In this document: positions 19,072 to 28,636 of the stretch, piece by piece
Layout: the number at the start of each line of letters is the position of its first letter
Numbering within the stretch: position 1 is the stretch's first letter
DNA from: Flammeovirgaceae bacterium
GTDB taxonomy: Bacteria > Bacteroidota > Bacteroidia > Cytophagales > Cyclobacteriaceae
Direction: 5' to 3'
Length of the DNA: 64,000 nucleotides
NCBI GenBank assembly: GCA_016712035.1
Contig: JADJRT010000007.1
Location: 1 to 64,000 of the forward strand
Made by a program: the position numbers and the translations under genes
Notes under the pieces: model-generated
The model's input: only the letters and a program-made list of their open reading frames with translations
What the model was told of the DNA's origin: nothing
Databases searched by the model: none

Positions 19072-20952
19072 ATGGCGAAGGAGAATACAGAGTACAACGA
19101 AGCGAGTATCCGATCGCTCGACTGGCGTGAACACATCCGCCTCCGGCCGGGTATGTACATCGGAAAGCTGGGTGATGGATCCTCAAAAGACGATGGTATT
19201 TATGTGCTGGTGAAAGAAGTGATCGACAACTCGATTGATGAGCACATGATGGGGCATGGTAAAGCCATTGATGTAAAGATCACCGACCAGCGGGTACTGG
19301 TTCGCGATTATGGTCGCGGCATACCGTTGGGCAAGGTGGTAGATGTAGTTTCAAAAATTAATACGGGTGCCAAGTACGATTCGGGGGCTTTTCAAAAGTC
19401 GGTGGGGTTGAATGGAGTCGGAACCAAGGCGGTGAACGCACTTTCCAATTATTTTAAAGTGCAGGCTTTTCGCGATGGCAAAACAAAGCTGGCTGAATTT
19501 AAGAAAGGGGTCTTAGCGACTGATCCCAAAGAAACTAAAACTACCGAGAAGAATGGTACGCTGGTAGAATTCGAGCCCGACAATACCATGTTCAAACATT
19601 ATCATTTCATTCCCGATTACCTGGATGATTTAATGTGGAACTACGCCTTCCTCAATGCGGGGCTTACGATTAATTATAATAGCAAGAAGTTTTACTCCAA
19701 AGATGGCTTGCTCGATTTGCTTAAACAAAAATCTGATTCCGAAGACATCCGCTACCCCATTATTCATTTTAAAGGCGAGGATATTGAAGTGGCTCTTAGC
19801 CACGGTAGTCAATATGGTGAGGAGTACTACTCGTTTGTAAACGGACAAAACACAACGCAAGGCGGTACCCATCTGGCAGCTTTTCGCGAAGGGTTGGTGC
19901 GTGGCGTACGCGACTTTTATAAAAAGGATTTTGATGCGTCCGATATCCGGGCAAGCATAATTGCTGCCATTGCTGTTCGGGTTCAAGAGCCCGTGTTCGA
20001 ATCGCAAACGAAAACTAAATTAGGTTCTATGAACATGGCCCCCGATGGGGCAACGGTAAAGAGCTTTGTGGGCGATTTCGTATCCAAGGAATTGGAGATT
20101 TATCTACATAAGAATTCGGCTGTGGCCGATGCGTTGCTTAAGCGCATTCTGCAGTCGGAGCGCGAACGTAAAGAAATAGCCGGTATTAAAAAGCTGGCCA
20201 ACGAGCGTGCCAAGAAAGCAAACCTGCACAATAAGAAACTTCGGGACTGCCGTTTTCATTTCGATGATGAAAAAGGTGAGAAGGGCATGGAGTCGGTAAT
20301 CTTTATAACGGAAGGTGACTCGGCCAGCGGTTCGATTACCAAATCACGAAATGTTGAAACGCAGGCCGTGTTTAGTTTGCGCGGTAAGCCACTGAACTGT
20401 TATGGTCTTACCAAAAAGGTAGTGTATGAAAATGAAGAGTTTAATCTACTACAACATGCACTAAACATTGAAGATGGGATGGATGGCTTGCGCTACAACA
20501 AAGTGATTGTAGCTACCGATGCCGATGTAGATGGTATGCACATTCGTCTGTTGTTGATGACGTTCTTCCTGCAATTTTTTCCAGATCTGGTTAAGGCGGG
20601 TCATGTTTATATTTTAGAGACTCCACTTTTTAGGGTTCGCAATAAAAAGGAAACCATCTACTGCTATAGTGAAGAAGAGAAACAAAGTGCAGTGACTAAG
20701 TTAGGGAGCAAACCGGAGATCACCCGCTTCAAAGGTTTGGGTGAAATTTCGCCCGAAGAATTCGGAAACTTTATTGGCGAAGATATTCGCCTTGCAGCCG
20801 GTGCGCATTGACAAAGAAAAGCATCTTCAAAAATCCTTGAATTCTACATGGGTAAAAACACGCCCGATCGGCAGGAGTTTATTATTGAAAACCTGAAGGT
20901 TGAATTGGATAAGGTGGATAAGCAGTTGGAAGAAGAAATTGAAGCAGAGTAA
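19072..20952 (+). CDS. parE: DNA topoisomerase IV subunit B (ATPase subunit), two frameshifts near the end
   Basis: Type IIA topoisomerase subunit that hydrolyses ATP to drive strand passage; partner of parC just downstream. GHKL domain motifs: DNSIDEH, DYGRGIP and GLNGVGTKAVNALS. TOPRIM motifs: EGDSASG and TDADVDGMHIR. Near 20797 an extra base gives a false stop, and near 20842 a T is missing. Correcting both continues RIDKEKHLQKSLNFYMGKNT to the stop at 20950-20952, 626 residues. The start is the ATG at 19072 (MAKENTEYN); an upstream ATG at 19000 lies before the likely promoter box. Confidence 0.93.
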
Positions 20953-20959
20953 ATAGTTG

Positions 20960-20988
20960 CCAGTAACCAGTGACCGGTAACCAGTAAC
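20960..20988. repeat. CCAGTAACC-type repeat in the parE-parC spacer
   Basis: The spacer holds CCAGTAACCAGTGACCGGTA followed by ACCAGTAAC: three imperfect copies of a CCAGT(A/G)ACC unit. The unit is partly self-complementary (GGTTACTGG). The run ends 10 bases before the parC start. It looks like a dispersed intergenic repeat, not a regulatory site. Confidence 0.5.
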
Positions 20989-20998
20989 AAGAAAAGCA

Positions 20999-23813
20999 AT
21001 GAGCAAGAAGAAAGCAATTAGAGACAAATCGATTCGCGATGAAGATGGCGAAGTAGTTCATGGGCTAATCTCCTTAGATGGCCTATATGAAAACTGGTTT
21101 TGGATTACGCCTCGTATGTAATTCTGGAACGTGCCGTGCCGCGCATTGAAGATGGTTTAAAACCCGTGCAGCGAAGAATTGCCCACTCCATAAAGGAGAT
21201 GGACGATGGCCGCTTTAACAAAGTAGCCAACGTAATTGGTAATACCATGCAATTTCATCCGCATGGCGATGCTGCTATTGGCGAAGCAATTGTAAACATT
21301 GGGCAAAAAGAACTTTTATTAGATACACAAGGGAACTGGGGCGATGTGCGCACGGGTGATAGTGCCGCAGCACCGCGTTACATTGAAGCCCGACTTTCAA
21401 AGTTTGCACTAGATGTAGTGTACAATGCACAGACAACCGAGTGGCAACTATCATATGATGGTCGCAAGAAGGAACCCGTAACCTTACCGGTTAAGTTTCC
21501 ATTGCTGTTAACGCAAGGGGTGGAGGGGATCGCGGTCGGGCTCTCGACTAAAATCTTGCCACACAACTTTTGCGAATTGATCAAAGCTTCAGTTGATATC
21601 CTTAAAGGAAAGAATCCGAAAATCTATCCCGACTTTTTAACGGGTGGTATTGCTGATTTTACAGAGTACGATCAGGGCTTCCGGGGTGGTAAAGTAAAAG
21701 TGCGCGCCAAACTTGAAATCATCGATAAGAAAACACTGGCCATCAAAGAGATTCCGTTTGGTACCACTACGAGTTCACTGATGGATTCTATTGTGAAGGC
21801 GAGTGAAAAGGGAAAGATTAAAGTAAAGCAGGTAGTTGATAACACAGCTAAAGATGTAGAGATCCAAATTCATTTGCATCCGGGTATTAGTCCGGAGGTT
21901 GCCATAGATGCGTTGTACGCGTTTACCGATTGTGAAGTTTCCATTTCACCCAACGCGTGTGTGATAGTGGCCGATAAGCCGCAGTTCATGAAAGTGAATG
22001 ACATTCTCAAATACAACACGGATCAAACAGTGAAGTTGCTGAAACAGGAGTTGTTGATTCGCAAAAACGAGTTGATGGAGAAAATTCTCTTTTCGTCATT
22101 AGAGAAAATCTTTATTGAGAAACGAATCTATCGCGACATTGAAGATTGCGAAACCTTTGAAGAAGTAATCACGACAACCGATAAAGGGCTGAAGCCTTAT
22201 AAGAAACAATTCTATCGTGAGATTACTCGTGATGATATTCTTCGCTTGCTGGAAATCCGCATTAAGCGAATTTCAAAATACGATTCGTTTAAGGCCGATG
22301 AGTTGCTGAAAGATTTGGAGAATGAGTTGAAGCAAACATTACATCATCTTAAACACCTTACCGACTACGCCATTGCCTATTACCAAAATCTGTTGGATAA
22401 ATATGGTAAAGGCCGTGAACGCAAAACTGAAATCAAGAGCTTCCAATCCGTAACGGCTACCGAAGTAATTGCCAACAATCAGAAGTTGTATGTAAACCGC
22501 GAAGATGGTTTTGTGGGCTGGGGTATGCGCAAAGACGAATACATTGTTGAATGTTCTGAACTGGACGACATCATTGCGATACGCAAAGATGGTAAAGCGC
22601 TGGTGAGTCGCATTGGCGAACGCAAGTTTATGGGCAAGGACATTGTGCATATTGGCGTGTGGAATAAAGGCGATGAGCGCATGGTCTACAACATGGTGTA
22701 CAGCGATGGCAAGAGTGGTAAAGCATTTGCCAAGCGATTTGCTATGCCGGCAATCATTCGCGATAAGGAATACGATCTTACTTCGGGTAACCCGAATAGT
22801 AAATTGTATTACCTGAGTGCCAACCCCAATGGCGAGGCCGAAGTAGTGGAGGTGAAGTTGAGCCAGGCGAGTACCGCCCGTAAAAAGATTTTCGATTTCG
22901 ATTTCTCGGAACTGGAAATAAAAGGTCGTGGTGCAAAAGGAAACACGCTGACGAAATACCCGCTGCGCAGAATTGACTTTAAAGAAGCGAAAGGTTCTAC
23001 GCTAAGCGGATTGAAACTTTGGTTCGATCAGGCTTCGGGCCGGTTGAATAAAGATGAGCGCGGCAAGTATGTAAACAAGTTTGATGGCGATGATCAGATC
23101 TTGGCAATCACCACAAGCGGAAATTATAAGCTCACCAGTTTTGAACTCACCAACCGCTACGAACCGGAGAAAACAATTCTGGTAGAAAAGTTTAATCCAA
23201 AAAAGCAATTTCGGCTGTGTATTGGGATGGCGTAAGCAAGCAACATTTTGTAAAGCGCTTCCTGATTGAAACCAATACACCCGATAAGGATTTCGGATTT
23301 ATTAGTGAAGGCATTGGCTCGCGCCTGGAGTTTGTAACCACCAGCGACACGCCTGAAGTGGAAATAGAAGTTGTGAAAGGGAAGGGCAAGGATAAAGAGA
23401 CCGAGGTCGTTAACCTCGAAGATATTATTGATGTGAAAGGGTGGAAGGCGTTAGGCAATCGCTTGTCGCAATATAAAGTAACGAAGGTGCGGCCGGTGGA
23501 GGATGCAGAAGACACCAGCGTAGAAACTGAGGAAGAAGTGGAAGCCGAGGAGCCTGAGGATAGTCAGTCTTCAAAAAAAAAAATCGAGCCGGAACCAGTC
23601 ATCGAGGAGGACGGACAAGCAGCCCTCTTCGGGGAAGCAAAACCAAAAACGGGCCCACTCGTCAACGGCCAGCCCCCAAAAGCAAAAGCGCCCAAGCCAA
23701 AAGAAGCAAAGCAAGCCGACCTCTTCGGAGAAAGCCAAAAAAAGGAAAAAGTAAAAAATGACGAAGAGCCAAAAGCGTTTGGCGTAGGGGATGAGATAGA
23801 GTTTGATTTGTAA
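20999..23813 (+). CDS. parC: DNA topoisomerase IV subunit A, two frameshifts, extended acidic tail
   Basis: DNA-breaking subunit paired with ParE. It contains FHPHGDAAIGEAIVN and the active-site tyrosine in AAPRYIEARLS, followed by the tower and beta-pinwheel domains. A missing T near 21096 hides the first 33 residues (MSKKKAIRDKSIRDEDGEVV), and a missing A near 23204 separates the tail. Correction gives 938 residues. The last ~100 are an unusual low-complexity tail rich in E, K, P and A, with two similar motifs, QAALFGEA and QADLFGES. The true start is the ATG at 20999, 46 bases after parE. Confidence 0.92.
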
Positions 23814-23875
23814 GAAGGAGAGTAGGAAAAAGAGTTTCCTAAGTTTTTACCTTAAGTAATTTTTACGTTGAAAGT

Positions 23876-24734
23876 ATGACTTACAATTTTGATGTAGCAT
23901 TTTCGTTCCTCAAGAAGATTTGTCTTTTGCATTTGAAATTGAAAAGCATCTCCCCTCAACAGTAAAGACTTTTATCTACGCTGATAAACAGGAAGTATTA
24001 GTTAGTAAGGATGGACCGGCAAAATTCAGAAACGTATTTAAGAATGAAGCGAGGATTGTGGTTATACTTTATCGGTCTAACTATGGAAATACACAATATA
24101 CCTCAATCGAACGTGATGCGGTTGCTGCTAGAGCATTTGAGACAAATTGGAACTTCGTCATTTTAATTCCATTTGAGAAACCAATTCCAGATTGGTATCC
24201 CTCTACTATATTTATACTGACCCAGTAAATCATCGAGCTGACCAAATAGCAAGTATAATTGAATATAAACTTCTTGAGCTAGGAGCAGAATTTAAGCAAG
24301 AAACATTAGTTGACAAGGCTGAACGAATTAAGAAAGAGAAGGATTTCGCTCAGGAACTGATTGAGAATTCTTAGCTCCCCAGGGACGATGGCCGAATGAA
24401 AATTATTTAACGAGTTTTACAATCGCTTAAAAGAAAGAACGGCTGAACTTGGAAAGATCATCGATTTAAGATTTAATCAGAATAACACAAGATTTAATGG
24501 ATTCCAGCAGACTTATGGATTTCATAAGGTTAACAACTATGCCCGTGAATCCTACTTACAAATCATGACAGAGAAGCTAACTTTTAATAATTTCAATAAC
24601 AAGTTGCTAGCAAAAGAGGAAATCAAACTGGACATAAATCAAAGTAAAATTTTAGTTGGAACTATGAGGGCAATATCATTGATTCAGAAAGTTTAGTTGA
24701 GAAGATACTTACAAAATTAGTTGAACTGAAATAA
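23876..24734 (+). CDS. TIR-like domain protein, five single-base deletions
   Basis: Corrected, this is one 287-residue protein. The first ~170 residues read like a TIR/flavodoxin-like fold: YNFDVAFSF at the first strand, then TFIYADKQEVLVSKDG, ARIVVILYRSNYGNTQY, SIERDAVAARAF and FVILIPFEKPIPDWYPS. The rest is helical (NEFYNRLKERTAELGKIIDL) and ends VEKILTKLVELK. Deletions near 23908, 24207, 24367, 24410 and 24665 each lie in or beside a homopolymer, and adding five bases gives exactly 288 codons. TIR domains in bacteria often degrade NAD+ or make cyclic ADP-ribose signals in phage defence; no partner gene is obvious here. Fold assignment is by resemblance. Confidence 0.6.
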
Positions 24735-24774
24735 GACTTCAGTTAATGCTGGGTGGGGCGGAGACCCTTATGTT

Positions 24775-24798
24775 AATGTTGGTCGCCTGAACAACATT
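24775..24798. repeat. AATGTTG/CAACATT hairpin repeat, copy A
   Basis: AATGTTG (24775-24781) pairs with CAACATT (24792-24798) around GTCGCCTGAA and is followed by a T run. A GGCGGAGACCC segment precedes it. Similar hairpins with the same TCGCCTGA-type loop are at 27166-27189 and, more weakly, 28584-28607. It follows the TIR-like gene by 40 bases and could end its transcript. Confidence 0.6.
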
Positions 24799-24853
24799 TT
24801 TTAGTCTGTTTTCATTAGAGTCGACTAAGCATATTCTCATTAGCTTCAAGTAT

Positions 24854-24888
24854 TCCTAGCAGAGTCTCCTGCTTCGGGAACTCTTTGT
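24854..24888. repeat. REP-like palindrome, diverged copy
   Basis: The stretch TCCTAGCAGAGTCTCCTGCT followed by TCGGGAACTCTTT aligns with the copy at 25503-25540 (AGCGGAGTCTCCCGCTTCGG then GGAC) with several substitutions that weaken the stem. Same orientation as that copy. Confidence 0.55.
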
Positions 24889-25002
24889 TAGCGAGATATT
24901 TAGTAACAATGATAGATTCAAATATTTTCAAATGATTCTAATTATTTGAAAGTATTAGGACTCTTCCAGTATAAATCATTAAATTCATTCATTAATTATG
25001 TA

Positions 25003-25362
25003 ATGATGGACGCAAAGCCTGATCAAAATACGGAATATGACTTGGAAGAGTCGAGTTCATTAAGCGCTTTAAGAGGCAAACTAGATGATGACCCTGAGTA
25101 TAATAAACAATATAAGAAGGCAAGGTGGGGTGTAATTTTATTTAGCATATTCTTTATTATTTTTCAATTATTCGTTAGTAATAAAATTAATATTGGGATT
25201 GCGGCCATTATTCAATATATCCTTTCCATGTCTTATATTGCAATTAAGTACAGTTCTTCAAAAGGAATAGAAAATCCTTTTCTAACAGGCCTCACTGTTT
25301 CATGTATAATATTCCTAATTAAATTAGCGATTGTTCAATCAGTGTTATACTTTATTTTATGA
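25003..25362 (+). CDS. Small membrane protein of unknown function
   Basis: About 119 residues from MMDAKPDQNTEYD. A polar N-terminus with an acidic run (LRGKLDDDPEYNKQYKKARW) is followed by three membrane helices (VILFSIFFIIFQLFV, IAAIIQYILSMSYIAI, CIIFLIKLAIVQSVLYFIL). An ATG at 24946 would add 19 residues of no special character. The layout (cytoplasmic head, three helices) recalls small accessory-region proteins; I do not recognise a family. The stop overlaps the next short ORF (ATGA). Confidence 0.55.
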   Translation: MMDAKPDQNTEYDLEESSSLSALRGKLDDDPEYNKQYKKARWGVILFSIFFIIFQLFVSNKINIGIAAIIQYILSMSYIAIKYSSSKGIENPFLTGLTVSCIIFLIKLAIVQSVLYFIL

Positions 25363-25477
25363 AAGTAAATTGGTTTAGTGTGAAAGTCTTAATTGTTTTT
25401 TTACAATCGCATTAATGGTAATCATTGTTTGGGGTGTATTGAGTGGATGGATCCCTGATCAGAGGAAGAAATGTTAA
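25359..25477 (+). CDS. Tiny single-helix membrane ORF coupled to the preceding gene, one frameshift
   Basis: Starts at the ATG overlapping the upstream TGA. Restoring one T in the run near 25395 gives a 39-residue protein, MKVNWFSVKVLIVFFTIALM and then VIIVWGVLSGWIPDQRKKC, with one clear membrane helix and a polar end. The overlap and composition support expression, but a 39-residue ORF that needs a base correction is weak evidence. Confidence 0.35.
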
Positions 25478-25502
25478 ACCCAAGCAAATTTTGAACATTC
25501 CT

Positions 25503-25540
25503 CTTCCCAGCGGAGTCTCCCGCTTCGGGGACCCCTGCGT
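25503..25540. repeat. REP-like palindrome, left flank of the RAYT relic
   Basis: CTTCCCAGCGGAGTCTCCCG then CTTCGGGGACCCCTGCGT. It can fold with GGGGTCCCC-like pairing around the CGCTTCGGG tip. Its reverse complement aligns closely with the copy at 25937-25974, so the two lie inverted around the transposase remnant. Confidence 0.65.
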
Positions 25541-25587
25541 AAAATGAACCACAGATTTCATTAATTTAGCTTGTACAGAATTTAGGT

Positions 25588-25920
25588 ATGAGTACTAAAA
25601 GACAAATCTCAGAACAAGGGGTTTACTTCATCACTATAACCGTCATGATTGGCTGCCATTATTCGAACTTACTAATGGGTATGATATAGTTTACAAGTGG
25701 CTTGATTATCTGAAGGAGAGGGGGCACTACGTAGAAGCACGCGGTTCATTAATCGAAGTTGAACTATATGCATGATAATCCTTGTGGGGGTAAGTGGAAT
25801 TTAGTAGAAAGTGCGATGGACTATGGGTATAGTTCGGCCAGGTATTATTTAACAGGTGAGTTTGATGGTTATGTATTCACTCCTGTGGAAAAATTGGAAG
25901 ACATTGATCTGGCAACTTGA
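25588..25920 (+). pseudogene. REP-associated tyrosine transposase (RAYT), internally deleted
   Basis: The N-terminal part reads RQISEQGVYFITITCHDWLP and LFELTNGYDIVYKWLDYLKE after restoring one T near 25643, exactly as in Bacteroidota RAYT (Y1_Tnp, IS200-like) proteins. The C-terminal part reads FINRKLNYMHDNPCGGKWNL and DYGYSSARYYLTGEF, also typical. Between GHYV (about 25734) and FINRKL (about 25748) roughly 90 residues are missing, including the HUH motif (usually MPNHVHALI) and catalytic tyrosine. It therefore cannot be active. REP-like palindromes flank it at 25503 and 25937. Confidence 0.8.
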
Positions 25921-25936
25921 CGGTTGAGATTATTTA

Positions 25937-25974
25937 GACGCGGAGTCCCGAAGCGGAGACTCCGCTTGGAAGGA
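25937..25974. repeat. REP-like palindrome, right flank of the RAYT relic
   Basis: GCGGAGTC (25940-25947) pairs perfectly with GACTCCGC (25958-25965) around CCGAAGCGGA; the inner AGCGGA-GAC-TCCGCT is a nested palindrome. Its reverse complement matches the left flank at 25503-25540. Such stable imperfect palindromes beside a RAYT gene are the classic REP arrangement. Confidence 0.7.
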
Positions 25975-26040
25975 GTATATCAATTTTCATTATCGATCGA
26001 CTAAGAAAGAGTTCTTATATATTTGCGTTACGTACAGTAA

Positions 26041-27134
26041 ATGGAATATATGAGGCCATTCATTCTAATCCTTTTTCTATCATTGTTTTCTTGTTCGATT
26101 GGACAAACGCAACCATCGGATAAACTCAGACAACCGATCCCTGAGTTGCCTTTCGTGTCCTTGGAGGATTCAGGCTTTAACAAAGATTCAATTGAAAATC
26201 TTTTAAGATTTATAAAAAACACCCCACCTAATGACTTTAGGGGACTAGTTGTGATAAAAGATAACCAGTTAGTCATTGAAGAATACTTTAATACTTTTTG
26301 GAGGAACTCCATTCATGATATCAGGTCAGCAGGAAAAAGTGTAACGGCTATGCTTCTGGGTATAGCAATTAAGGATGGCTTGGTGAATGATTTAGAGCAA
26401 GATGTTTATTCGTTTTTTCCTAAAAACAAATATCCGTCCGTTAACAAGGATTATAAGCAAATTAAACTTAAGCATCTACTTGATATGTCATCAGGGTTGA
26501 ATGCTGATACAGATGATTCTAAAACTATTGGTCATGAAGTAAACTGGATTGCAAGAGATAATTGGAAAGACTATATCCTCAACGTTCCTCTAACAAGTAG
26601 ACCCGGTGAAAAGTGGGTATATACAGATATTAATCCTCTTTAATTTCGGCTGTAATCGAAGAAGCATCAGGATGAGCCTTAAGGATTATGCCAAGAAAAG
26701 TTGTTTGATCCTTTAGGGATAAAACAGTTTTATTGGTATACGAATGCAGCAAACCAGACTGGAGCTGCGGGTAATTTGTATCTATCAACATTGGATTTTG
26801 CTAAGCTTGGAGTACTAATCGTAAACGAGGGAAAATGGAAGACATACAAATTATTAATCCGGATTACATTAAGAAATTGTCGAATAAAACTTTTAATATT
26901 TCTAACGATAACCCTTTTGCAGACTATTACGGAATGATGTGGTATAAATCTCACAGAACCTTTGGCGGCAAGGACATCGATTATCTATTTGCATCTGGAA
27001 ATGGGGGCAATCATTTGATAGTAATTCCTGATAAAGGAATTGTTATTGCATTAACATCTAGTGCGTATGGTCAAAGATATGCACACCGAAGATCTTATAA
27101 CATATTGAGCAAGGTTCTGGCTTCTTTAGAATAA
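26041..27134 (+). CDS. Serine hydrolase (beta-lactamase/DD-peptidase fold) lipoprotein, four frameshifts
   Basis: Lipobox LFSC near residue 18 suggests a lipid-anchored protein. The penicillin-binding-like fold shows the nucleophile motif SAGKSVTAM (S-x-x-K), then HLLDMSSGLN and WVYTDINPL around the second motif. After the frame breaks come PLGIKQFYWYTNAANQTGAA and GNGGNHLIVIPDKGIV, the third motif region. Single-base deletions near 26638, 26674, 26699 and 26847 split it; adding four bases gives 365 residues. Family members act as esterases, peptidases or amidases; the substrate is unknown. Confidence 0.82.
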
Positions 27135-27165
27135 CGCGAGTCTATTGAAGGAGACTCTTCATTTT

Positions 27166-27189
27166 AATGCTTGTCGCCTGACCAACATT
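27166..27189. repeat. AATGTTG/CAACATT-type hairpin, copy B
   Basis: AATGCTTG-TCGCCTGAC-CAACATT shares loop and stem with the copy at 24775-24798, including a GGAGACTCTTCAT lead-in. It lies between the convergent serine hydrolase gene and the gene at 27225-27787, where it may act as a terminator. Confidence 0.55.
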
Positions 27190-27224
27190 CTAAAGTTTAA
27201 GATTAGACGCCTGATGGTTTCCGC

Positions 27225-27787
27225 TTAGTCTTTCAATCCCCAAGGGGCAACAGGCTTGTCTACTTCCCGGGTGAGATCAAATTTCACAGTAAACAAACGA
27301 TCGGATCCTATTCTTCGCAGGTTGTATGAAAAGAAGTTTCATCGATAGTAATCCACCACACATTGGTGGCGGCTGCAGGAATTATGGATGTTGTTTGCAC
27401 ATCGGCAGGAAACACCTGGATGGTCGGCAACCCTGCATTGGAAGCCGTACCACCATATTGCGTCACTTTGTCTTCCGATCCATCTTCGTGCCGGTGGTCA
27501 TGCTTCAGAGTTATACGCTGGTCTTCGAGTGTTAGCACCCACGTCCTCGATTTATCGTCACCTACAAAAAAAGGAATACGGATCGTGTTATCATCGCACG
27601 CACGTATGTGCATTACCAATTTCTTACCAGCAAAAGCATCATTCCCCGGGCCTTCGGACAACTGACCTTCGTACGCATGACCGCAGTGTTTTTTAAGAGT
27701 GGCCCAAAACTGTTCGGCTCCGCTCTGGTGCTGAGCAGATACACCCTGTGATGTAAGGAAGAATGAAAAGAGAACGAGGTATTTCAT
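27225..27787 (-). CDS. Secreted protein of unknown function, one frameshift
   Basis: Signal peptide MKYLVLFSFFLTSQGVSAQ, then a mature domain beginning EQFWATLKKHCGHAYEGQLS. Two cysteines (HCGHAYEG, HIRACDDN) could pair. The middle, LKHDHRHEDGSEDKVTQYGG, is histidine-rich and acidic and might bind a metal. A missing base near 27322 produces an early stop; the adjusted frame continues NLRRIGSDRLFTVKFDLTRE to the stop at 27225-27227, total 187 residues. I do not recognise a named family. Confidence 0.65.
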
Positions 27788-28111
27788 TAGCCCAATTACT
27801 TTTATTCTAAAGATATTAAGACTTTTCGCAAATACTGCATTTCTAGCTGGCTAACATTCCTTTTATCTTATTCTTTGCGGAGACTCAGCTTGGAAGCATA
27901 AAAAGACAGGTTAGGCTCTTTATTTTCAAACCATTGTATAAAGAACAAAATAATTGAGAACATTTTTTATCGCCCTGAAGACCCTGCGTACAGAAAATCT
28001 TTTTTAACGCTACTTCATCTTTCATTTTGATCACATACAGAGAATAGATTTAATCTCACCATAATTTATGCAAGATTTGATGCCTCGCGCAAATGGCGGA
28101 GTGAAATCTTT
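27788..28111. other. Non-coding stretch with one REP-like half-palindrome
   Basis: No convincing gene is visible. GCGGAGACTCAGCTTGGAAG at 27877-27896 matches the right half of the copy at 25937-25974. The last ~60 bases before the next ORF have no clear -7 box. The rest is AT-rich with no structure I can support. Confidence 0.5.
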
Positions 28112-28563
28112 ATGGCAGCACAACTTCCTGATCTTATTTGGCTTGATGGAATACGAATGGATTTGTATTCTAATCCATTAGAACTTTATTGGGATCAACA
28201 CATTCGACCTGATTTTGTTACGTCAGCAGAATGTAAGCGCGGGTATATCGCTAAATGGGAAATACGAAATGATACGCTGATGTTAAATCGTATTGAAGGA
28301 AAAATTAGGAAGCGTTATTTCTTTTTCTGGAAGAAAATTATTCCCTACACGTTGAACAAACTTTTAAGAAGGCGGGTGATCGATCGGTTATCGCTACCTG
28401 GGTAACCGGTAAACTCAGAATTCCGCAAGGGAACAGAACCTTTTATGTTCATGAAGGCTATGAATCGAGGTTTGAGCGCGAAATGGTAATCACGATTCAA
28501 AAAGCCAAGGTGATAAAAACGGTGGTGATTGATTATACGAAGCAAGAATTGCTGGCGGGATAA
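28112..28563 (+). CDS. Conserved hypothetical protein of Bacteroidota, one frameshift
   Basis: Corrected length is 150 residues: PDLIWLDGIRMDLYSNPLEL, CKRGYIAKWEIRNDTLMLNR, then after a missing T near 28365 GDRSVIATWVTGKLRIPQGN and HEGYESRFEREMVITIQK. The beta-rich pattern ending in a VVIDYTKQEL strand resembles a widespread uncharacterised family in this phylum (recalled, not searched). No signal peptide is seen from this start. Confidence 0.65.
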
Positions 28564-28583
28564 CCAATAGCAAACCGTTGATT

Positions 28584-28607
28584 AATATTGGTCTCCTAAT
28601 CAATATT
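28584..28607. repeat. AATATTG/CAATATT hairpin, diverged copy C
   Basis: AATATTG (28584-28590) pairs with CAATATT (28601-28607) around GTCTCCTAAT and is followed by a T run. It matches copies A and B in stem position and partly in loop (GTCNCCT). It sits between convergent genes ending at 28563 and 28637. Confidence 0.5.
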
Positions 28608-28636
28608 TTTAATAACTGCTTTCATGTAAGCAGCTA

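Noticed and set aside
20960..20988. Iteron-like or origin-like repeats near parE/parC
   Set aside because: Only three imperfect units, no DnaA boxes or AT-rich unwinding region nearby, and the unit resembles common dispersed intergenic repeats.
23876..24734. TIR-like gene as a decayed pseudogene
   Set aside because: Five single-base gaps look like decay, but each sits at a short run and the sum gives one clean 288-codon frame without internal stops, as with the housekeeping genes.
27326..27696. Overlapping plus-strand ORFs opposite the secreted protein gene at 27225-27787
   Set aside because: The minus-strand frame has a signal peptide and continues sensibly after one base correction; the others have no recognisable features.
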